Positions 11,688 through 20,085 of a stretch of 64,000 bases of DNA are shown in pieces. The stretch spans positions 18,823,418 through 18,887,417 of the forward strand of contig JAJEKV010000010.1 in the NCBI GenBank assembly GCA_021234155.1. The letters are read 5' to 3'. A program made the position numbers and the translations under genes. The stretch comes from Isoetes taiwanensis. Its lineage: Eukaryota; Streptophyta; Lycopodiopsida; Isoetales; Isoetaceae. Below the pieces are notes generated by a model. That model made no database searches. It was not told the origin of the DNA and was given only the letters and a program-made list of their open reading frames with translations. Every line of letters begins with the position of its first letter. Position 1 is the stretch's first letter.

Positions 11688-11939
11688 GTAAGGAGATAGA
11701 AAATCGCCAAAGGGGCTGAGAGCACTTTTGGTGGGGAGGAAATGACAAATGAGGGCCCTTTTTATAGACTAGGGGTGCCTCGGGTTCCGTGCACAAAGGT
11801 TCTTGATAGGGCAGACTTCAAATCTATGGCCATGGTTGTTCAAATGAGGTATCATGAAGTGCAATTCTAAACAAAACAAAGCAAGAAACACTACATGGCA
11901 GTTTGTTGGGTAAAAATTGGTCAACTTAGGCAAATTTAG

Positions 11940-12018
11940 GCGAAATCAGGTGGCGTCGCGCGGAATGGGTCTGCGTCGCGGGCGCAGGTAGGTTTTGCGC
12001 GACGGGACCCGATTTCGG
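11940..12018. repeat. GC-rich hairpin repeat, copy 1
   Basis: About 78 bp, nearly identical to 12142-12219. The outer arms (CGAAATCAGGTGGCGTCGCG against the complement of CGCGACGGGACCCGATTTCG) pair over about 22 bp with few mismatches. An inner stem CTGCG/CGCAG sits in the middle. It is strongly CpG-rich inside AT-rich DNA. Confidence 0.8.
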
Positions 12019-12141
12019 GTTATTTCTACTTTTACGAAGAGTTTTAAGGTATTAGAAGATCCTAACATGACTCTCTAGCATGATTCTAACTTAATTAGCA
12101 ACTTTTATTACTTAATTTGGACATGGATTAGCTACAAAATG

Positions 12142-12219
12142 GCGAAATCGGGTGGCGTCGCGCGAAATGGGTCTGCGTCGCGGGCGCAGACGGGTTTTGC
12201 GCGACGGGACCCGGTTTCG
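12142..12219. repeat. GC-rich hairpin repeat, copy 2
   Basis: Second copy of the 11940-12018 foldback, about 203 bp away in direct orientation, with the same outer and inner stems and a few substitutions. Both lie directly downstream of the H3-like ORF on the minus strand. Possible roles are an RNA structural signal, a terminator-like structure or a small foldback transposon. The sequence alone does not decide. Confidence 0.8.
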
Positions 12220-12361
12220 TCAGTTTTGCAATTTTTTTGACTACTTAAACATATTTTCATATTTGAACATATTTTCATACTAGAATTAAGGTCAGTCTCA
12301 CACAAAATTTTATATTTATGGGAAAACTTAATAATTACATTAGTTTAACAAAATTGCATCT

Positions 12362-13459
12362 TCAAGGGTATTCCTTGCGGATGCGACGCGCCAAGTGTAT
12401 GTCCTTGGGCATCAAGGTCACCCTCTTCGGCGTGGATCGTGCGCGAGGGTTCCCTTCCTCAAACAATCGGGTGAGCTCGGCCTCGGCCGCCACCGCAACA
12501 CGAAGTTGTGGCGGCGACGCCACTCTATAGTCGGTGGATTTAACTGGCGCATCACCTCCCGCGCATGAGCGCTCAAGCGGTGCCTTCCCTGTCGGGAGAT
12601 TAGTGCCTTTGTTGAAAGTGCCTAATCTCCCGAAAAACTTCGAGCGGGGGGGAGTTAGGCCCATGGTGGACCTTCTTCCGACTTCCGGGTTGTGGCGGCG
12701 GCGAAGAACGCTTCTTTGGTGGCGGCCCCTCCCGCGGTCGTTGGGCGTTACCTGCCGGCAGTACCAATCATTATACCTCGTCCACTGACGGAGGTATTGT
12801 TGGTACGCCTTGAGGCGGCGCTGGTAGAGGCGGTCCTCCTTCAAGGCGAAGGCTCGCTCGCCCGCCTTCTGCTTCTTAACCACCTTAGGTGGCTCGGGCC
12901 ACACTGGGTAAGGTGGTCTTGGGTCCGCGCCCTCCTCCTGCTCTTCTTCCTCCTCTTCAACTTCATCCGCCTGCTCCTCCTCCTGCCGGGGAGCTCACCG
13001 ACACGCGCCGGTTCGCCAGGGCCGTTTTCTTCTCTTTGTCCTCCCACGCTCCGCGCGCGGCTCCTCCTCCCGTTCCCTCTTCCTCCTCGCGGCCCTCTCT
13101 TCTGGCCACTCCGCAACCTTCTCTTTGCCCTTCTTCCTTGGCGCCGAAGGCCCCGCCTCTTGCACCTGCTCTTCGACTTGTTCTTCCACCTGCTCTTCCA
13201 CTTCGGTGTCTGAGGGCCCAAAGTGGCGGGACTCGCCGGTTCTCTGAGTACCTGCCGACGGGGAACTGCTGCTGGGGCTCTCCTCGGCATCATGATATGT
13301 ATCGCCGCTGCTGCTGCTGCTGGGGGGAAGCTCCTCTTCCCCCTTCTTGGGTCGGAGGTGCTCCGGTATCTTCTTCACATGGCGTCCGGCTGCTAAGTGC
13401 GCCATCGAGAGTGTCGGTCGCTGTCCTGGCTTCCTGGCTGTTTGCTTGGTTCTTGCCAT
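12362..13459 (-). CDS. Histone H3-like protein inside a chromovirus (one in-frame UGA)
   Basis: The ATG at 13459 is the first after an in-frame TGA near 13495. The initiator Met is followed by ARTKQTARK, identical to residues 1-9 of mature histone H3. A later VKK..LRPK stretch (codons 29-39) recalls the H3 VKKPHRYRPG segment. A Ser-rich, Glu/Gln-rich and Arg/Lys-rich insertion then occupies codons ~40-275. From codon ~279 (position ~12625) to 363 (12371) the sequence aligns with the H3 globular domain: weakly over αN and α1, then clearly over α2-L2-α3, with EAELTRLFEEGN, KRVTLMPKDI and HLARRIR matching H3 EAYLVGLFEDTN, KRVTIMPKDI and QLARRIR. A UGA at 12995-12997 (codon 155) interrupts the otherwise continuous frame. 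It could be a CGA-to-TGA decay at a CpG. The ORF is far more GC-rich than its surroundings. Histone ancestry is well supported; function is unknown. Confidence 0.88.
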
Positions 13460-14009
13460 ACTTAACGGTCTAGGAAACGGGTGACGATAGGCTGATCAAG
13501 AGAGATAAGGTGGAGGAAAGTTTGGAGGGAAAAAAAATGAGGTGTCAGGGATATTTAAAGAGGAGGGTCCTTAGGAATATTCTCCTACCATAAATACCCC
13601 CCTTATTAATTATACCATATTTAGTACTTACTTAATTATTAATGTATATATAATTAAACTACTTTAATTCATATTATACCTTACATTTTCGAATTTCTCT
13701 AATAGTTTGAGGTGCTAATTATGAATTTGCGCCATTTTTCACCTGGGTCTCCGATTGGTATGATTCTTCGACCCATTTTAGGTGAAATTTGATGCAGATG
13801 CATAATTTTCACTCCAATTTTACTAGAAGATGAATTTGACTCACTCTTTCCTTCGTCTAACACAACCTAATTCCTGACCCACTACCTAGGAGAAAAATTT
13901 TTTTCCCCTATTTTTGCGGTTCAATGGTGGAAATGTTCATTTCACATCCCTATAGGTCTATTAGACTACTTTCGTGGTTATGGTCAGTGCTAGTTCTTGG
14001 TCAACCAAG
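13460..14009 (-). other. 5' leader of the chromovirus
   Basis: About 550 bp between PBS and the H3-like ATG, AT-rich, without ORFs of note. It would be the untranslated leader of the genomic RNA and may hold packaging signals; none can be named from the sequence. Confidence 0.5.
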
Positions 14010-14027
14010 AACATTGCTCTGATACCA
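14010..14027 (-). other. Primer-binding site (tRNA-iMet type)
   Basis: On the minus strand TGGTATCAGAGCAATGTT starts one base after the 5' LTR. TGGTATCAGAGC is the classical complement of the 3' end of plant initiator methionine tRNA, used by many plant LTR retrotransposons. Confidence 0.95.
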
Positions 14028-14028
14028 T

Positions 14029-15656
14029 TGTGACGCTCCCTGCTAAACATACGGCGCCCAGCCATACACTCGGCAGGAAATCCCCCATCCGGCTCAACAA
14101 CCGCCGACGGGGGCTTCGCCTACCCCCCGACTCGAGGTGACCCTTAGTGCGGGAGGGAACACGAAGGTGTCTTGCGCGCCCTTCCCCTATGGGCTCCTAT
14201 AACAGCGGAAGCGATAACACGTCAGAACTAGCATAAAACATATACAAATACTACCTCGAAGGGTAGTGCATCACACATATACCAGTGCAAAGATGATAAT
14301 CACGAACCATAAAACATGAGAGCTCCTACCCCGGCTCAGACTCATAAGGAGGATGACCGACCGGGCTAGGCCTCAAGATAGAGCGCAATCGAAGTCATGG
14401 CAATGGCGAGGGGCTGACATAGAACAATGGCTAGGGTTGACCACTCCATCCGCCCCTCCCCGTGCATACTTTGCGGATGGGCTAAATCAGGCTCGCATGA
14501 CTCTAGCCTTCCTGGATACGCAATCCCATGGCATCACCCATTGGGACTACCCGTGTTGCATCTCCCCGGTCCAATGAGGCAGAAGGGGTTGCATCTCCCC
14601 TTCCTGTGGTCTAGAGGTGCCGGCGGCTAGAGAATCATGGCGACACACGACCCATCTGCACCATCGACCCCCCAAAACGAGAGCCAAGCCAACACTTGCA
14701 GCTCTCGAGAGGCGTGGCAACACCATTGCCCCAGAGGTGTCCGGACCCATGCCCGCCCACACGGTGACCGGCCATAAGCCTAGCCCACTATGGGATCCCC
14801 CGAAGCCCCCACTCGGCAGGGATCCTCTTTCCACTTTCCCTCTAGCCCCGTTATGTGGTGCTGAGTCATATCATAGCCTCGATAGCCTGGTGGGCTCCTA
14901 TGCACAGGCCGCAACTAATAGGAACTAAGGGACCTACTCTAGGAGCATACTACATATGGCCCTAGGTCTCTACCCCCCTTCCCAATACAAGAGGAGCAAA
15001 CATGATCAACCAACATCACATAATCATAATATCATGAGAATAATTATAAGAAGAACATCTTAACCTAATCATACAAATCTAACTAATGGTTAGGGTTCCT
15101 TGATTAGGGTTCAAGATGTTGAATATGGGTTCTAGGATGGCTCTACTCTAGATACAAGATACTAGCACACCTGGAATGCTAATTCCAGATGAGCTATCAC
15201 AACTACTACCCTATGTACCGCCTCCCGATGCTCTCCCTCCGGATCCGTGTGCCTCCATGGTCTTCTCGACCACGGATGTTGCTCTTTGCCCAAGAATCAG
15301 TCTACCTCGCTGGGTCATTGTGACCAACATGCCACAAGAACGGCGTTCAACCCGGGTTTCGAACGAGTAGGTGAGTCTCTGAAAGAATGGAAAGAGGCCC
15401 AGGGTTAGGTTTCAAATTTACATAAGTTAGGGTCCACCTAGGGATGCCACGCGGCACCAATCGGTGAGTCCTGTATGTGCCCACTCAGGTTACGCCACGC
15501 GGATAATGGTTCAAACTCATGGTTGGCTGGTTATGAGAATAACTTGGCCATGCCCCTAGTGCTACAATCTATGGTATACAAGGCTAAGGAAGTTGATTTA
15601 GAGAAGATTTTATCCAGAATATACGTATTTATGGCGATATTCCTCGACTGGCTACA
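14029..15656 (-). repeat. 5' LTR of the chromovirus
   Basis: Partner of 4850-6492 with the same termini (TGTGACGCTCCC..GGCTACA). Differences concentrate in the GC-rich part around 14330-14830, where short indels break every short ORF differently between the two copies. That supports non-coding status. Confidence 0.92.
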
Positions 15657-16789
15657 AAAATCTCAACTCAAATATATCCTTGACATGTATAATGATGATA
15701 TGGATGACATGGTGGGGTATAGGAGGTGGTATGTTGTGCACAAGTTCATATATTAAGAGTGGCGGCTGGCTCTGTGCTAAGGTCAAATCGTACCAACATC
15801 ACTAGTGTAGTCTAGGGATGATGCCAAATGACACATTTGAGTACTAGATTGCCTTTTGGGGGCTATCATTAAAGCCCAACTTGTCTATTATACAATAAAA
15901 TAGAATAGGACTTGCAATGTCCGCTAGTGCTTATCTATAAGATGTACATGCCATACCAATATCGCTCTATTGCTGAGAGATAGTATGAATGGTCTATCCA
16001 TCCCTATGTGTCTATTTTTCTGACTATATGCATGTTTGTCTATCTGAAAGAGTAGGAATGGTTTAGAATGGCTAATACTGTAAAACAAAATTTTGGGGGG
16101 AAGAAAAACAAAACAAATTAGAAAAATAAGGGGACGATGACTAATCACATCCATGCAAGTAGGGTAGTGTGTGCTTAGCATTGGTTTTATTAAGAGTGAT
16201 ATGGCATGCAGGTGTGTGAAACTTGGCATTCGTGTTATTAAGAGTGATATGGCATGAAAATTGTTATGTGGGTTAGAAGCAAACTAGCTCAATGAATAAT
16301 TGAAAATTGTAATTCATTTATATTCTACTTTATTCAATGAGTATCAAGGATTCGGATTAGAAGTCATACATACCATTTAATATAGAAGGTCCCGTAAATA
16401 AAATATTTAACAAGGCTAAAGACATGTTGCGTACAGCTCGTACATCGTACATCCAAACCTATGGAATGAAATAGCTCGTACATGCTTCAATTATGTCATA
16501 AGCTGTAAATAATATATTAAAGCTACCTTAGAATGTAATATTTAGACATGGCTTTTGATAGTGACTTATTAGAACATCTTTATATCTTTTAAAAATGAAG
16601 ATTTATGGGTAGTAAGTTTAGTTATTGACGCAGATGAGGACATGGCTGACATTTTCATTCTAGAAAACAATGTAAATCTAAGAAGGTACGTTCTCATGCA
16701 AGAAATCATGCGAGTTTTATATTTTTCTCCAAACGTCATTGCATATTCGTCTTATTAAATATGGGGTGCTTGCTAGGCCTATTACTACC
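15657..16789. other. Intergenic AT-rich DNA
   Basis: I see no gene. A near-duplicated phrase (ATTAAGAGTGATATGGCATG) occurs at about 16190 and 16235. The minus ORF at 15924-16229 has no recognisable motif and probably arises by chance. Confidence 0.5.
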
Positions 16790-16796
16790 TATATAA
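16790..16796 (+). promoter_or_regulatory. TATA box of the cysteine-rich gene
   Basis: TATATAA lies about 54-60 bases before the start codon at 16850, a normal plant distance to a transcription start around 16820 with a CT-rich (CTTCTT)n leader. Confidence 0.6.
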
Positions 16797-16849
16797 CAAG
16801 CGATCTTCTTCTTCTTCTTCATTACCAACTGCTTTGTGATCTAAGAGAC

Positions 16850-17753
16850 ATGGATTCGTTCTTGCTTGTGCTTCTTCTTCTCTGCATTGGCTCATCATGC
16901 ATAGCTTCAAAAGTGGTGCCAAGTTTGATAGGTAAAAAAATGATTTATTTTTCCATGAATTGTTCACAAAAAAACATATTTTGACAGTTTTGAAATTTGA
17001 CATTACTTTTTCCAATAGACACACCTATTGCATGTTTTGCTGCTGGTCAAGGGAGGATTAAAGAAGATGAGTGCAAATGCCCTACTGATGATTTTGAATT
17101 GGAAGGGCTATTGTGCTATCTACCATGTAGCAGTGGCTATAAGGGTGTAGGGCCAGCTTGTTATGAGTCTTGTCCAAAAGGCCTTACAGATTACGGCTCA
17201 TTTTGCAGCAACACTTACTCGAAAGGTTGTTGTTGTAGTTCTCTAGGTTGTTGTGGCTGCCCTTATGGTTACTCTGATATAGGATGCTTTTGCACCATCA
17301 CCACTACCAAAAATACATATATAAGAGGTCCTGGTGTACCTGCAATATGTGAGGTTAGTACATATAAGTTGTCTACTTCCATTTAGTATATGGACTAATA
17401 ACGTTCTTTCTATTGTGCAAAAATAGGAACCCTGTTCAGTTGGATCCTTGAGAGCAGGACAAGTTTGTTGGGAATCTAAAACCACAACAACATTCCCATA
17501 CAAGTGCAATGATATTATTTTTACCACAGATAAACATAGTTGTACACATGTCCAGAAGATACTTTCAACTGCTGGTGCTACTTCTGCAGACTGTCTTGCC
17601 GCTGTTATAGCTGCTGCAACTGATGTTATTGATTGGCCTGTGGCGTCGGCTGTGTGTGGACCTTCTCTATCTGCCACCATGACTAGTGTAAATGGTTTAA
17701 TCTCGGCAACTGGTGCTAAAATATGCCCCACTACTCTTGCTACTAGTACCTAG
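16850..17753 (+). CDS. Secreted cysteine-rich protein, three exons, unknown family
   Basis: Exons 16850-16931, 17019-17353 and 17427-17753 join in frame through GT-AG introns (donors GGTAAAA and GAGGTTAGT, acceptors CCAATAG and AAATAG), giving 247 residues. Residues 1-20 form a signal peptide (MDSFLLVLLLLCIGSSCIAS). The mature part has about 24 cysteines. Exon 2 holds three copies of a roughly 12-residue unit of the form C-[SP]-x-G-[YL]-x-[GD]-x-G-x-x-C: CSSGYKGVGPAC, CPKGLTDYGSFC and CPYGYSDIGCFC, with a CCC/CC cluster before the third. Exon 3 is Ala/Thr-rich with spaced cysteines and probably helical (DCLAAVIAAATDVI). No transmembrane segment or GPI-like tail is obvious, so an apoplastic or vacuolar disulfide-rich protein is likely. 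I do not recognise the family. All splice sites, TATA box and polyadenylation signal are intact, so it is the one convincing host gene here. Confidence 0.85.
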
Positions 17754-17847
17754 CAAACCATTTCACTATAATTTATTAGTATATTATATTATTTATTGTA
17801 TTTGATTATAATTATTATCTTTGATGATTGTATATCCCTATAATTTG

Positions 17848-17853
17848 AATAAA
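17848..17853 (+). terminator. Polyadenylation signal of the cysteine-rich gene
   Basis: AATAAA about 95 bases after the stop codon, in AT-rich sequence typical of plant 3' ends. Confidence 0.55.
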
Positions 17854-17965
17854 TATATACTGTATTGACTTTTTATTATATATATGCCTTTTCTATCTGT
17901 CTGTCTGGCCAACACTCTTAGAATATGATGACAAGCCTAGTGAGCACAAAAGAAGAAACATAGAA

Positions 17966-18265
17966 AATGCCTCTTGTTAATGTATCAGAGGAGCATATTG
18001 TACCTCATGCTCATTCCCAGAATGGTATGGGTGGACAAATAAATAAGTCCTTTCAAGATCTTATTCGAGCAATGCTTGCTCATAAACATTTGTACCTATG
18101 AGTTGAAACAGTATGCCAGATTATTTAGCCAACAAAGCTCCTACTATAGCATTAACATCACACCATTTCAAGCTTTATCTGGAAGGAAATCTAATGTCGA
18201 GAATCTATTTTTTTTTTTTTTTTGCATATGTAGAAATTCTTATGGAATGGAGCTGTTGACGATAA
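17966..18265 (+). pseudogene. Ty1/copia integrase remnant
   Basis: Translation in two frames gives PHAHSQNGMGGQINKSFQD followed by LIRAMLAHKH, then ITPFQALSGRKSNVENL. These correspond to copia integrase motifs usually seen as HSPQQNGVAERKN..ARSML and TPYEALTGKKPSVSHLR. Several stops and a frameshift at about 18090 show decay, and a T-run near 18210 and a SINE cut off the rest. Confidence 0.6.
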
Positions 18266-18270
18266 ACTTA

Positions 18271-18498
18271 TTGATAGATAGATAGATAGTATTATAACGT
18301 CACGCCACTAGGCAGCATCCAACTGGACATGTGACCACACACCACACTACATTGCTCGGTTGGGCCCTGCCCCCAACCACCTTACATTGCGTCTGTTAGG
18401 ATTTGACCCCCAACAGTACCGAGTGCGATTCTGGGCGGTCTCGAACTCGAGACCACATTGCTAAGGAACTAGTGTGTTACCACTAGACCAATTCGGAT
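18271..18498 (-). mobile_element. tRNA-derived SINE
   Basis: On the minus strand there is an A box TGGTCTAGTGGTA (18478-18490) and a B-box-like GGTCTCGAGTTCGAGACC (18437-18454) at tRNA-like spacing. About 150 bp of unrelated body follows, ending in (TCTA)n at 18271-18290. An internal pol III promoter plus a simple-repeat tail is the SINE hallmark. I could not see a clear target duplication. Confidence 0.75.
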
Positions 18499-18499
18499 T

Positions 18500-19172
18500 C
18501 GGCTTAGGGTAGTATGAAAGGGGAATTAGCCCGGGAATAGAGCTCTAAAATATATCTTTATAGGTTACTCCATAATGCATAGTCCCAATTATTGTGCAAG
18601 CTTTCTTTTCAAGAAGTGCCAGACTTCTAGAAGATTCTGAGAAATGATTATTCTGATCGCCCCTGTTCATCTCAAATTTCAACTACTTTCATTCAATGCT
18701 TAATCTTACTTCTAATATTCCATCTTCCAATTCAATAACTCAAAAGATTCAAATCACGGAAGATGGTCTCTATAATGGGAAAGAATATCCCAAAAGCCTG
18801 ATGAAAATTGCCTAGTGAGTAATACGCGGAATCAATGTTTGTTAAGTTTTTATCTGACTTATACATAATCTTGTAGATTGCCTGGCTTGACCGACATTTG
18901 ACAATTGGCAAATCTGAACCCTTAAAGATGCCATATGGCAGGATCGACAGTTGTATATGAAGGGACACTGGGTGAGGATATCATTGATAATTGAGGCGAT
19001 CCGAACCTTTAATGTATCCACGTGGCAAACCAGACGGCTCTATTTTTGTGAATACATCGTGGGCAACCGCATAAACAAATGGGAACTTTACGTTTGAGCT
19101 TGTTTGCACCATCGGGGGCTTAGACAAAATGTAGCAAAATGTAGTTCTGTTTTCTATGCAATGGCTGATCAT
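18500..19172 (-). other. Unassigned ORF relics
   Basis: Minus frames 18981-19172 and 18732-18968 contain a duplicated motif, GLPRGYIKGSDRLNYQ and ILPYGIFKGSDLPIVK (a ..GxxKGSD.. segment). They may be remnants of one old protein. No family recognised. Confidence 0.3.
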
Positions 19173-19639
19173 TATATAGGGACAGTGAATAAGCAGCCAA
19201 CCATTCTATAGAGGCTTGGGATATGTAAATCGAGCATGCGCTCTTGAACCTGGTTTTTTCAGCTACATCTATCATTGTTATGCCCTATTAAATGCCGTGC
19301 TTTCTGAAACAATGTTTAGCTTTGCCTAGGGTTTAGCTTTGAAATTTTTGAAGGCCCTGCATTTCGTGGTCTTGCTCGTGTGCACTGGGTGCATCATTCG
19401 TGATTAGAAGCGTCGAAGTTTATGGATGTATTATCTATTATAGTAAGCTGAACCTATTTAAGTGATCCTTCCGTGTGTAGATTGCAAGCTTTATGACTGC
19501 ATTTGAATGCCATTTCTTACCTCAGGCCCATTTATTGTACATATCATGGGCCATTTAGTTTAAAACTATAAAGTCCTCTACCTGAATTAGGGCATTCTGC
19601 ATATCCCAATTCCCTAAGTCATGCGGCTTAGACATCTCG

Positions 19640-20085
19640 ATGCAAGCCAGACACCTCAATGATGGATTTCTGGCATGTGAAGCACCTCCATGACCATGGC
19701 AGCAATGAACCCATCCCCTAGAGGCAAGATAGAAATAGAATTATTTGGATCTGTGAATATTATAATGCCCATGCCATGTCTATCATAGCACTCATGCATT
19801 AACTTGCAAGTGCGTTCTATGAAGTCGTCCCTAGTGACAACCTTAGATGATGCTTTAATTGGAGTACTTCCTTCCTCATCAGGGATCTGCCAATTTGTTT
19901 CCTTGATTTGCTTTTAAGGGGTGACAATTTTCGGATCACCCTATCCTGCTTCAGTTACAATGCCAGCTGTAGGCCACAGTATGAATGCACTACGTGCTTG
20001 CTCTATAGTCTCAATTTTGGGCTCCTCAAAATGCAATCTACCTGCACCATCAAGAACCATGTCAATTGAATGTAGAGACTACATC
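19640..20085 (-). pseudogene. Unassigned decayed coding sequence
   Basis: The minus strand reads through two stops (near 19936 and 19915) with protein-like composition: LHFEEPKIETIEQARSAF, then TRDDFIERTCKLMHECYD, GMGIIIFTDPNNSISILPLG and GFIAAMVMEVLHM. The wording looks like a real former protein rather than chance. I do not recognise it. Confidence 0.4.

Larger units (their letters stand above)
4850..15656 (-). mobile_element. Ty3/gypsy chromovirus carrying a histone H3-like ORF
   Basis: The element is read on the minus strand: 5' LTR 14029-15656, tRNA-iMet PBS 14010-14027, H3-like ORF 12362-13459, two GC-rich hairpin repeats, two further ORFs (11205-11687 and 10126-10990), gag-pol remnant 7335-9839 with chromodomain integrase, PPT 6493-6507, 3' LTR 4850-6492. 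Both LTRs run TGTGACGCTCC..CACA on the plus strand or close to it. The flanks are A-runs (AAAAA left, AAAA right), so the 5-bp target duplication is plausible but not decisive. LTRs differ by numerous substitutions and small indels, so insertion is not very recent. Without RT fingers and most of gag it is non-autonomous, although integrase, RNase H and chromodomain remain open. Confidence 0.92.

Noticed and set aside
12534-13473. Long plus-strand ORFs opposite the H3-like gene
   Set aside because: They are GC-driven shadows; none shows a motif, whereas the minus frame shows H3 at both ends.
18437-18490. A tRNA gene on the minus strand
   Set aside because: A and B boxes are present but the acceptor and anticodon stems cannot be formed convincingly, and a SINE body with simple-repeat tail follows.
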